Positions 1-6,192 of a stretch of DNA of 11,045 nucleotides are shown here, in pieces. Source of the DNA: CALZIK01 sp046756565 (lineage in GTDB: Bacteria > Acidobacteriota > Thermoanaerobaculia > Multivoradales > JAHEKO01). Made by a program: the position numbers and the translations under genes. The notes below the pieces were generated by a model that saw only the letters and a program-made list of their open reading frames with translations, was not told the DNA's origin and made no database searches. Numbering within the stretch: the stretch's first letter is position 1; every line of letters starts with the position of its first letter. The stretch lies in assembly GCA_046756565.1 (NCBI GenBank), contig JBHHWO010000141.1, positions 1 through 11,045 of the forward strand. The letters are read 5' to 3'.

Positions 1-248
1 ATCGAACCCACCCTCGACCGAGCATCCTCGACCGAACAACGGTTTTGAAGACCGCAGGAGGCACCAGCCCCCGAGCGCTTCCGTGGTGGATTGTAGCCGC
101 TCAGGTGGTCTGAATCACCAAATAGTGCGGACCGGGCAGCGTGCATCACATCGTTCCCTCAAAGGCCTCGAAGAGGTGATCCGGGCGCCGAAGGCCGGCA
201 TCCTATTGGCAGTACGATTTCGGCAATCGGCCTAGAGGAGGGCCTTCC
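1..248. other. Non-coding leader region, no supported gene
   Basis: I see no recognisable gene in this stretch. One plus-strand frame is open from the window edge to a TAG at 233-235, but its product matches nothing I know and its third codon positions are much less G/C-rich than in the real genes here, so I do not call it. A 10-base word, CCTCGACCGA, occurs twice at 12-21 and 26-35, giving a short direct repeat with a 14-base period. The region must contain the promoter of the gene starting at 249, but no convincing -35/-10 pair stands out. Confidence 0.5.
234..242 (+). promoter_or_regulatory. Strong Shine-Dalgarno site for the ATG at 249
   Basis: AGAGGAGGG contains a full GGAGG core (237-241) seven bases before the ATG at 249. 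This is one of the best ribosome binding sites in the window. It decides that translation of the MopE-type gene begins at 249 and not at the later in-frame ATG at 513, which has no comparable site in front of it. Confidence 0.75.
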
Positions 249-410
249 ATGGAGCACCCGCGACTCCAGCGGACCCGGTTCCGCCCACTGGTGAGAATCG
301 CGCCAGCAGCCTTGTATTCCGGACTCCTCGCCCTGAGCTTCGGCCTCGCCGCCTTTGCGGCGATCGGGCCGGAGGCAGTCTCGCCAGGTGAGGCCAATCT
401 GTTCTCCTAG
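249..410 (+). CDS. Signal-peptide 5' part of MopE-type gene, ending at in-frame TAG
   Basis: This 53-codon piece starts at an ATG with a strong ribosome binding site. It encodes an arginine-rich N-terminus (residues 1-16) and a hydrophobic Ala/Leu-rich core (about 17-39), which is a typical Sec signal peptide. It then reaches GEANLFS and stops at TAG 408-410. It is in exactly the same frame as the large downstream reading frame. The codons directly after the TAG (from 411) encode VSSRCPTFTW, the beginning of a conserved beta-sandwich-like module, so the two pieces look like one gene of about 584 codons. As remembered, relatives read LFSW followed by a few residues before the CPTF motif. The TAG may therefore be a TGG changed to TAG, a small in-frame deletion that created TAG, or a sequence error. 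On its own this would be a useless secreted peptide. Confidence 0.6.
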   Translation: MEHPRLQRTRFRPLVRIAPAALYSGLLALSFGLAAFAAIGPEAVSPGEANLFS

Positions 411-512
411 GTCAGCAGTCGTTGCCCTACCTTCACCTGGACCCGCGTCGACGGCGCGACGGGCCATGAGCTCGCGATCTTCCGGGCGACGGAAGCAACG
501 TCGAACGAGCCG

Positions 513-2003
513 ATGCTGAGCATCGACCTTCCGCGTGGAGTGACCTCGTGGACGGCGTCCGGAAACACCTGCCTCGCTCCCGGCGGTCGCTTCGGCTGGC
601 TGGTACGGAGCACGACGGTCGAGGGCCCATCCGAGTGGTCTCGTCCGCTCTTGCTCCGGGTCGCGGCAGACCCCGAGACGCGTGACGTTCAGCAGGCGAT
701 CAGCGTTCTCGAGCGCTACCTCGAAGCGGCAGCCAAGAGTCCGGCCGATGGGCCGGACCGGAAGGCCGCCGAGGGGGTAAGCACAGACGGGGCCGATGCT
801 CCGGCCCAAGAAGCCTCTCCTTCGCCTGCCGGTCCCGCAGGCGGCGGCGTCTCGATCTCCGACACCGGAATCACGATCGGCGGCGACCAGGTGGTCACCA
901 CCGCTATCGACCAGGACACCCTGGGAACCGTGGCCTGCCCGGTCGGCCATTTGCTGATTCGCATGGCCGCGGGCTGGAGCTGCACCGCGCCGTCGGGTCT
1001 GCCGCCCTGTAGCCCCGCGGATTTCATCTACTGCTACTCGGGGCCGGCCGGCACGATCGACGTCGGCGAGTGCCGGGTCGGAACCCGCTCGTGCAACGTC
1101 ACGGGCACCGGCTTCGATCCGTGCGTGGGCGAGGTGACGCCGATCGCGGAGACCTGCGACTCGCTCGACAACGACTGCGACAACGCGGTCGATGAGGAGG
1201 CCACGGACGCGACCAGCTGGTACCCCGACATCGACAGCGACGGTTGGGGCAGTGAGACCGGCCCCGCAATTCAGGCGTGCCAGATGCCGGCCGGCTTCGT
1301 CGCGGACAACACCGACTGCGATGACTCGGAGAAGTTCGTCCACCCGAGCGCGCCCGAGCTCTGCGACAGTCTCGACAACGACTGCGATCTGGCCACCGAC
1401 GAAGGCTGCGCCGGCTTCTGCGACCCGGACGAGCTGGCATGTATCGGCGCCTGCTGCTCGGGGACTTGCGCGAGCTGTCCGGGCACCTGTGGAGTCAACC
1501 CGCTCTGCTCCGATGCCTTCGTGGCCCTGGGATTGTGCCTGATCGCCAACGGCTGCCCGCTCCCGGGCGCCGGCGGCCCAGACCTGACCGAAGCCTGCCT
1601 GCGCGCCAACTGCGCGAGCGAGCTCGTTGACTTCTTCGGCGCCGAGTGCGCCGACGGCGAACAGCGCCCGTGCGGCTCGGTACCGGTCGACACCTGCACA
1701 CCGCCACCGAACCATGTCCAGAACGACGCCGATTGCAACGACAGCGAACCGGCCATCAACCCGGGCGCGCCAGACATCTGTGACTTCTTGGACAACGACT
1801 GCGACCCCGTCACGGCGGACGGTTCCGACGATCCCCAGGACGGTGCGGCCTGCGACGGGCCGGACGCCGACCTCTGCGAGGAGGGCACGATGGCCTGCCT
1901 GGCCGGGACCCTCGAGTGTAATGACGCAACTGGCGACCCGCCCGAGATCTGCGGCAACGGCACGGACGACGACTGTGACGGGCTGATCGACGAAGAGTGT
2001 TGA
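513..2003 (+). CDS. Secreted MopE-type metal-binding-repeat protein (main body)
   Basis: The product belongs to the family annotated as putative metal-binding motif or MopE-like proteins, which are secreted or surface proteins of unclear role. The frame is really open from 411, and ATG 513 is only the first Met after the in-frame TAG; it lacks a good ribosome binding site. An N-terminal beta-sandwich-like module (CPTFTW upstream of 513 to about residue 50) is followed by a Pro/Ala-rich linker. Two MopE-like modules follow. Module 1 has CDSLDNDCD at 215-223, the Ca-site-like YPDIDSDGWG at 237-246, NTDCDDS at 266-272 and CDSLDNDCD at 284-292. Module 2 has NDADCNDS at 404-411, CDFLDNDCD at 423-431 and CGNGTDDDCDGLIDEEC at 480-496. 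A Cys-dense insert (299-332) lies between them. The Asp clusters suggest Ca2+ or other metal binding and the paired cysteines suggest disulfides; both are inference. With the signal piece at 249-410 the protein would be about 584 residues. Confidence 0.8.
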   Translation: MLSIDLPRGVTSWTASGNTCLAPGGRFGWLVRSTTVEGPSEWSRPLLLRVAADPETRDVQQAISVLERYLEAAAKSPADGPDRKAAEGVSTDGADAPAQEASPSPAGPAGGGVSISDTGITIGGDQVVTTAIDQDTLGTVACPVGHLLIRMAAGWSCTAPSGLPPCSPADFIYCYSGPAGTIDVGECRVGTRSCNVTGTGFDPCVGEVTPIAETCDSLDNDCDNAVDEEATDATSWYPDIDSDGWGSETGPAIQACQMPAGFVADNTDCDDSEKFVHPSAPELCDSLDNDCDLATDEGCAGFCDPDELACIGACCSGTCASCPGTCGVNPLCSDAFVALGLCLIANGCPLPGAGGPDLTEACLRANCASELVDFFGAECADGEQRPCGSVPVDTCTPPPNHVQNDADCNDSEPAINPGAPDICDFLDNDCDPVTADGSDDPQDGAACDGPDADLCEEGTMACLAGTLECNDATGDPPEICGNGTDDDCDGLIDEEC

Positions 2004-2025
2004 CGGAGCCTTGTCAGAGGTGGTC

Positions 2026-2049
2026 CGTTGCCAAATCTGAACGGCAGCG
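2026..2049. terminator. Hairpin between convergent genes, possible terminator
   Basis: CGTTGCC (2026-2032) pairs with GGCAGCG (2043-2049) over seven base pairs including one G-T wobble, with a ten-base loop. It sits in the 73-base gap between the 3' ends of the plus-strand MopE-type gene and the minus-strand FmdB-type gene. There is no T-run on either side, so it is not a textbook intrinsic terminator. Confidence 0.3.
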
Positions 2050-2076
2050 ACGCCCGGTCGCAGGCGACTAGGCCGC

Positions 2077-2283
2077 TCAGGTGAAGCCGGAGCCGCCCCC
2101 GCAGCCCGCGGCGCGCAGTGCGGTCGCCTTGCCATCCGAGCTGCTCGCGAAGGTCGAGAACTGCTTTTCGAGCCGCTCGGCGTCGCACTCGGGGCACTTC
2201 AAGCCGTCGGCGGTCTGGCCGATTCGCTGGAGAATCTCGAAGCGGTGGCCGCAGTCGGTGCAGGCATACTCGTAGAGGGGCAT
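2077..2283 (-). CDS. FmdB-type zinc ribbon protein
   Basis: A 68-residue protein that opens with MPLYEYACTDCGHRFE, the hallmark of the FmdB putative regulatory protein family. Two CxxC knuckles (C8/C11 and C30/C33) form a predicted zinc ribbon. After a Ser/Ala stretch the tail is glycine-rich and contains one more cysteine (CGGGSGF), as is common in the family. The frame is open 25 codons further upstream, but the family starts at this MPLYEY, so I place the start at 2283. The role is not established: the name comes from a gene next to formamidase in Methylophilus, and members are thought to be small regulators or metal-handling proteins. It lies downstream of the lipoprotein gene on the same strand, separated by a 156-base spacer with two repeats, so it is probably transcribed separately. 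Confidence 0.88.
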   Translation of the reverse strand: MPLYEYACTDCGHRFEILQRIGQTADGLKCPECDAERLEKQFSTFASSSDGKATALRAAGCGGGSGFT

Positions 2284-2366
2284 ATGGAGGTCACCGGGCG
2301 GGATTCTAGCCCTTCCGGACGATCGGGAGAACCGATCGAGGGTTGCGGGAATTCCCACCCTCCCGG

Positions 2367-2432
2367 GGGATGCCTCGTGTTGCTCGGAATGACAGGCGGA
2401 ACTCGAGATCCTTCGCTACGCTCAGGATGACA
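2367..2432 (-). repeat. Two tandem copies of a dispersed intergenic repeat
   Basis: Read on the minus strand, 2407-2432 gives TGTCATCCTGAGCGTAGCG followed by AAGGATC. Just beyond it, 2367-2394 gives a more decayed copy, TGTCATTCCGAGC, then an altered middle and a GGCATCCC end. The same unit recurs at 7402-7495 and 7617-7640. The copies sit between the 3' end of the lipoprotein gene and the FmdB gene. Similar short repeats are frequent between genes in Acidobacteriota and some other phyla (from memory) and often give spurious small translations containing LSAAKNP. Their function is unknown; mRNA 3'-end structure or a mobile non-autonomous element are possibilities. Confidence 0.7.
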
Positions 2433-2439
2433 AGCAGAT

Positions 2440-3306
2440 CTAGTTATTCGGGGCGCCGTCGTTGATCCAGGAGACGACCCGGGCCAGCTCGGCGTCGGTC
2501 AGGAACGCCCCGCCGACGGGCATGCGCGCGCCGAAGATGCCGGGGTCGCCCCGGAGCTTGTGAATCAAGTAGCTGTTCTCGGGATCTCCGGGCTCGACGC
2601 GGTCGAATTGCGGGAGCTGGCTAGAGGGCACGTTGACCAGCTCGTCGAAGCTCATACCCGCGGTCAGGACCAGGCCACCGCGGGCGCTGTCGGCGTTGTG
2701 GCAGCCGAAGGAGTCGCAACCCGGCGTGAAGATGTCGTTCTGGAGCTCGGTCAGGGTCGCGGGACCACCGTTGGCGTCGCCCTCGACGCACGCGGGCAAG
2801 CCGTTGAGGTCGCCCTTCTTCTCGGCGATGTCGACGCAGAGCGTGAGCTCGGTGTCCACCTCGAGGTCGTTGCCGACCGGCCGGATGGTCACCATCAGAA
2901 GGGAGTCGGCGGAGACGTTCTTCTTGATCTTCTTCCTGGCCGAGAAGGTGCCATCCGGCTTGAGCTTGACCTTGAGCGTGATCTTTTGCTGCTGCTTGCC
3001 GGTGTCCATGTCCTCGAATCTCGCGGTCACCGTGACCGTGCTCGGCAGGACGCCTCCCTCGGGAGCGGTCGCCGCGCCCGAGACCTGAACCCAGTTCTTC
3101 TTCACCACGACCGAAGCCGGGAAGAACCAGGTGTGCACCAGGCTCGCCTCGCCGGTCGCGAACGCCTCGGTGAGCTTGAAGAAGGTCTTCAGCCGCTGGA
3201 AGTTGTCGCCGGTGAAATCGAGCACGCAGCCCTGCGTGAACAGAGCTCCCAGCAGAAGGCCTACGACGGCGAGTGTACGAGCCAGGGGGCGATTCGAGTG
3301 TTTCAT
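2440..3306 (-). CDS. Lipoprotein with C-x4-C-H cytochrome-like C-terminal domain
   Basis: 288 residues. The start at 3306 is chosen because a signal sequence begins there and GAGGA lies eleven bases upstream. A hydrophobic core (11-25) ends in a lipobox-like TQGC at 24-27, so Cys27 is probably lipidated and the protein anchored outside the inner membrane. Residues 60-160 are a beta-rich region with many Lys/Thr/Val. The C-terminal part from about 185 follows the pattern of cytochrome-like domains of surface proteins: IFTPGC, GCHN, a GGL turn, VEPGDPENSYLIHKLRG (238-253), RMPVGG (261-266) and a final WINDGA. The heme-type motif is C197-x4-C202-H203, not the usual CxxCH, and Met262 could be the second axial ligand. 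Heme binding is therefore uncertain. Substrate and partners are unknown. A 102-base gap and the phosphatase remnant separate it from the upstream dehydrogenase. Confidence 0.82.
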   Translation of the reverse strand: MKHSNRPLARTLAVVGLLLGALFTQGCVLDFTGDNFQRLKTFFKLTEAFATGEASLVHTWFFPASVVVKKNWVQVSGAATAPEGGVLPSTVTVTARFEDMDTGKQQQKITLKVKLKPDGTFSARKKIKKNVSADSLLMVTIRPVGNDLEVDTELTLCVDIAEKKGDLNGLPACVEGDANGGPATLTELQNDIFTPGCDSFGCHNADSARGGLVLTAGMSFDELVNVPSSQLPQFDRVEPGDPENSYLIHKLRGDPGIFGARMPVGGAFLTDAELARVVSWINDGAPNN

Positions 3307-3408
3307 CACGGACAGATTCCTCGAGTGTATCGGCAGCCTTGGGCCGGTCGGTTCACGGGCACGGCCGCGCATCGATTCTTGCAGATTCCGCGCCCGAATG
3401 GGGCCCGG

Positions 3409-3612
3409 CTACACGCTCGTCACCAGATCGGCGCTCGGCAGATGAGAAGCGCCAACTCGATCGAGCTCGAGACCATGGCCCGCCCAGTGCCGGCCCAGAA
3501 GCCTCGACTGGCGCTCGCCCAATTCCGAGAGCCGGTCATAGTCCGCGCTGCCGGCCGATGCCTGGCCGTGACGGACCAGTAGAACGCGGCTCATGGCGGT
3601 GGAGCTTGTCAT
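3409..3612 (-). pseudogene. 3'-truncated histidine phosphatase remnant
   Basis: The 67-codon frame begins like a histidine phosphatase of the phosphoglycerate-mutase superfamily: VLLVRHGQAS at 10-19 with the catalytic RHG at 14-16, then LSELGERQSRLLGRHW at 29-44, the usual first helix. After about residue 54 (LDRV) the family sequence is lost: the expected next strand with its Arg-rich helix is replaced by ASHLPSADLVTSV and a stop. Family members are about 160-230 residues and carry the second catalytic His and Glu later. None of this is visible in any frame of the remaining 102 bases before the lipoprotein gene, so the 3' two thirds appear deleted. A second possible start is the ATG at 3594, which gives the more usual MSRVLLVRHG opening. 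The remnant follows the dehydrogenase gene by 33 bases and was probably the last gene of that operon. A catalytically active product is very unlikely. Confidence 0.75.
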
Positions 3613-3645
3613 GGTCCGGCTTCCGTCGCAGATGACGGCGCAACA

Positions 3646-4458
3646 CTATGGCTTCATCATCGAGTCGTCCGGAAAGACCTTCCGTCGCAACCGCCTCATG
3701 CCTTCGAGCCATCGATCGTAGTCGCCGGCCTTCCGCTCGAAGTAGGTCCTGACCGGTGGATGCGGCAGGATGAGGAAGGACTCCTCGGCAAGGCCCTGGA
3801 CTACGGAATCGGCGACCTCGGCAGGGGTCAGGACGCCGTCCAAAGAGGCCGCCGCGGCCGGGGCCTGGTGCTCCTCGCCCTGAAACATCCGGGTGCGAAC
3901 GGCTTCGGGGCAGAGCGCCGATACTCTGATGCCCTGCTCGCCGTGCGTGATGGCGAGCGCTTCGGCGAACGCCAGGCTGGCGTGCTTCGATACCGAATAA
4001 GCCGCGTCTCCGACCTGGTTGAGAAGGCCCGCGGCCGAGACGGTCTGGAGCAGATAGCCGCCGCCCCTGGCGATCATGCGCGGCAGGACAGCACGCGCCC
4101 CCCAGACGTGCGACATCAGGTTGATCTTCCAGATCCGCTCCCATTGCTCGTTGGTCTGGGAGGTCGCCATCCAACCGGGGGCGTCCGAGAAGGCGACTCC
4201 GGCGTTCGAGCAGAAGAGATCGATCGGACCGAGTTGGGCTTCGGTCGCTTCCACCGCTGCGCGGATATCGTCTTCCTTCGAGACGTCGACCTCGAGCGCG
4301 AGCCCAGCGATCGACTCGGCTACGGTCTCGGCGCCGGCCTTGTCGAGATCCGCGACCGCGATCGCCTTGGCGCCCTCGGCGTGAAAGCGCTCCGCCATCG
4401 CGCGCCCGATGCCGTGCGCCGCGCCGGTGACGAGTACGACCTTGTCTTTCAGATTCAT
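3646..4458 (-). CDS. SDR family oxidoreductase (acyl-CoA cluster)
   Basis: A classical short-chain dehydrogenase/reductase of 270 residues. It shows the Rossmann glycine motif TGAAHGIG (11-18), an acidic end to beta-2 (Asp37 in VADLD) that favours NAD(H) over NADP(H), NAG at 85-87, Asn113, and the catalytic triad Ser141-Tyr154-Lys158. The C-terminal extension (about 230-270), rich in Arg/Lys with a Trp, is common in SDRs placed next to acyl-CoA genes. A strong GAGGAG site lies six bases before the ATG. The gene is third in a minus-strand operon after the kinase and the MaoC-type hydratase, 55 bases behind the latter. From context it most likely oxidises a hydroxyacyl-CoA, for example a 3-hydroxyacyl-CoA to the 3-keto form; the sequence does not fix the substrate. 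Confidence 0.9.
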   Translation of the reverse strand: MNLKDKVVLVTGAAHGIGRAMAERFHAEGAKAIAVADLDKAGAETVAESIAGLALEVDVSKEDDIRAAVEATEAQLGPIDLFCSNAGVAFSDAPGWMATSQTNEQWERIWKINLMSHVWGARAVLPRMIARGGGYLLQTVSAAGLLNQVGDAAYSVSKHASLAFAEALAITHGEQGIRVSALCPEAVRTRMFQGEEHQAPAAAASLDGVLTPAEVADSVVQGLAEESFLILPHPPVRTYFERKAGDYDRWLEGMRRLRRKVFPDDSMMKP

Positions 4459-4513
4459 GCGGTCTCCTCAGCCTGAACGTCGGACGCGGAAGCCCGACGC
4501 CACCTGCTTTGGT

Positions 4514-4975
4514 CTATTTGACGACAAAAAGGGCCAGCGTCTCGGCGACCAGCGCCGGCTTCGCCTGGTTTTCGATCTCGACGGTGACTTCCGCCCCGAC
4601 CAGAAGCCGGCCACCGTCCTTCTCGCGGACGTCGGTCAGCGACACGTGCGCCCGCACGCGGCTGCCCGCGCGCACGGGCTGGAGAAAGCGGACCTTGTCG
4701 AGGCCGTAGTTGATCGCCATTACCATGCCCTCGGGAACCACCGAGATCTCTTCCATGAGATGCGGCAAGAGCGAGAGGGTCAGATAACCGTGCGCCACGG
4801 TGCCGCCGAATGGCGTCCCGGCCGCCCGTTGCGGGTCGACGTGGATGAACTGGTGGTCTTCGGTGGCGTCCGCAAATGCGTCGATGCGCTCCTGATCGAT
4901 CTCGAACCACGCCGACGGCGGCGCTTGCCAGCCGGTCATCGCCAGCAGCTCGGTCTTGGGTACCACTCTCGGCAT
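4514..4975 (-). CDS. MaoC/NodN-type enoyl-CoA hydratase
   Basis: A 153-residue single hotdog-fold protein. The hydratase-2-like active-site segment reads FADATEDHQFIHVDP, with Asp40 and His45 as the expected catalytic pair, followed by the FGGTVAHGYLTLSL helix that packs on the acyl-CoA site. The form with DHQFIH in place of the classical D-x-N-P-x-H is that of the NodN-like subgroup. The likely reaction is hydration of a trans-2-enoyl-CoA to an (R)-3-hydroxyacyl-CoA. The frame also permits a GTG start at 4978, but AGAGG lies seven bases from the ATG at 4975 and only four from the GTG, so I prefer the ATG. It begins 22 bases after the kinase stop, which suggests co-transcription. Its product would suit the dehydrogenase encoded next. 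Confidence 0.88.
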   Translation of the reverse strand: MPRVVPKTELLAMTGWQAPPSAWFEIDQERIDAFADATEDHQFIHVDPQRAAGTPFGGTVAHGYLTLSLLPHLMEEISVVPEGMVMAINYGLDKVRFLQPVRAGSRVRAHVSLTDVREKDGGRLLVGAEVTVEIENQAKPALVAETLALFVVK

Positions 4976-4997
4976 CACGAGTCCTCTCGGGTTCTCC

Positions 4998-6125
4998 CTA
5001 GCTGAACAGCCGGTCGATCCGGCCCTTGGTAATCGCCTGTTGGGCCATCAGGCCGCAGAGCTTGACGCCTTCGATCAACGACGCGAACCGGGCGTCCTGC
5101 GTGTGACCGCTCTTGTACCGGGCGTAGATCTGCTGAACGATGACCGCGATCTTGAACACGCCATAGACATAGTAGAAGACCAGATGCTCGAGGCTCCGGC
5201 CGGTGAGGCGAGCGTAGGTCCCGGCAACCTCTAGACGGCGCGGATTGCCGGCAAGCGTCGTCGGGCTGAGCTCTAGCGCCAGCATCTCGGGAGGGTCGTC
5301 GGGATCCACCCAGTAGCCGAGCGAAGTCCCGAGATCCATCATCGGATCACCGAGAGTCGCCATCTCCCAGTCCAGAACCGCCACGACCCGGCCGAGATCC
5401 TCTGGGTCGAGCACCAGGTTGTCGTACTTGAAGTCGTTGTGGATGAGGGCGGCGCCGGGTTTCCCGGCTTCCCCGGCTGCCCCGGCTACTGAACCCCGGT
5501 TCTCGGAAAGCCACGCGATCGTCCGGTCGACGGCCGGAATCTGATCGGTCTGGGCGCCCGCGTAGCGTTTCGTCCAGCCTTCGACCTGCCGCTCCACGTA
5601 GCCGGCGGGACGACCCAGATCCGACAGCCCGACCGCTTCGGCATCGACCCGATGAAGCTCCGCCAGAGTCTCGACCAGCGACTCCGCGATCGCCGCCATG
5701 GTTTCGGAGTCGGGCGCCTCCGTCGCTTTCATCCGCGGTCGAAGAATCACGCCGCGTACCCGCTCCATCAAATAAAACGGCGCACCCAGAACCCCGGGAT
5801 CCTCGCAGTACAGCACCGGCGCGGGCGCCTTGGGATAGCTCCCGTCAAGCGCCGAGAGGATACGGTACTCCCGGCCCATGTCGTGGGCCGAGCGAATGGT
5901 CGCTCCGAAGGGAGGCCTGCGTAGAACGAGCTCGCGTTTCCCCACCGAGACCAGATAGGTCAGATTCGAAAACCCGCTCGGGAACTGACGGACGCGGATC
6001 TCGCCGGCCAGCTCCGGGATTTCGCTCTCGAGGTATTGACCGAGCGCTTCGGGATCGAGCTCCTCGCCATCACGCACGGCGACCGCGCGGTCGAGGGCGG
6101 GAGCGGTCTTTTGCTCGGAATGCAC
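4998..6125 (-). CDS. APH-fold phosphotransferase, ACAD10/11 and LvaA-like kinase
   Basis: 375 residues with an aminoglycoside-phosphotransferase/choline-kinase fold. Visible are a nucleotide-loop-like FPSGFSNLTYLV (48-59), the beta-3 strand ELVLRRPP (65-72), FYLMERVRG (117-125) at the hinge, the catalytic loop HNDFKYDN (229-236, Asp231 and Asn236) and the metal-binding DWE at 252-254 followed by ATLGDPMMDLG. These features, and the acyl-CoA neighbours, match the kinase half of ACAD10/11 and the bacterial LvaA-like kinases, not antibiotic-resistance kinases. Members of that group phosphorylate the 4-hydroxyl of 4-hydroxyacyl-CoA. The start is GTG at 6125 (GGAG five bases upstream); no better ATG exists before residue 83. 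The gene leads a minus-strand operon with the hydratase and dehydrogenase and is divergent from the acyl-CoA dehydrogenase. The exact acyl substrate is unknown. Confidence 0.88.
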   Translation of the reverse strand: MHSEQKTAPALDRAVAVRDGEELDPEALGQYLESEIPELAGEIRVRQFPSGFSNLTYLVSVGKRELVLRRPPFGATIRSAHDMGREYRILSALDGSYPKAPAPVLYCEDPGVLGAPFYLMERVRGVILRPRMKATEAPDSETMAAIAESLVETLAELHRVDAEAVGLSDLGRPAGYVERQVEGWTKRYAGAQTDQIPAVDRTIAWLSENRGSVAGAAGEAGKPGAALIHNDFKYDNLVLDPEDLGRVVAVLDWEMATLGDPMMDLGTSLGYWVDPDDPPEMLALELSPTTLAGNPRRLEVAGTYARLTGRSLEHLVFYYVYGVFKIAVIVQQIYARYKSGHTQDARFASLIEGVKLCGLMAQQAITKGRIDRLFS

Positions 6126-6192
6126 GTAGACTCCGGGGGATTTCTAGGCGCCGACTCTAGCAGCCCATCAGTTCAGGAAGCGAAGGACCACC
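6126..6192. promoter_or_regulatory. 67-base divergent promoter region, kinase operon / acyl-CoA dehydrogenase
   Basis: The kinase and acyl-CoA dehydrogenase genes start back to back with only 67 bases between them, so both promoters must lie here or reach into the coding regions. Both ribosome binding sites are visible: GGAG for the GTG-started kinase, read on the minus strand, and AAGGA five bases before the dehydrogenase ATG. I could not pick a convincing -35/-10 pair or an extended palindrome. The arrangement implies coordinated expression of the two arms of the pathway. Confidence 0.5.

Noticed and set aside
2..235. Plus-strand frame open from the window edge, ending at TAG 233-235, a possible 3' end of an upstream gene
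   Set aside because: Its product is unrecognisable and its third codon positions are far less G/C-rich than in the real genes.
159..2135. A 658-codon minus-strand open frame opposite the MopE-type gene
   Set aside because: It is the mirror of a G/C-ending coding frame. Its product is Arg/Ala/Gly/Val-rich with no recognisable motif, while the plus strand has clear repeats and a signal peptide.
2361..2370. The TCCCGGGGGA stretch as part of an intrinsic terminator
   Set aside because: The only pairing is a short CCCGGG palindrome, with no loop and no T-run.
2560..3582. A 340-codon plus-strand open frame opposite the lipoprotein gene
   Set aside because: It covers the lipoprotein gene, the intergenic gap and the phosphatase remnant, and has no family features. 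The minus-strand reading has a signal sequence and a conserved C-terminal domain.
4998..6125. Aminoglycoside resistance function for the phosphotransferase
   Set aside because: The fold is shared, but the neighbours are acyl-CoA enzymes and the DWEMATLGDPMMDLG pattern fits the ACAD10/11-LvaA-like group.
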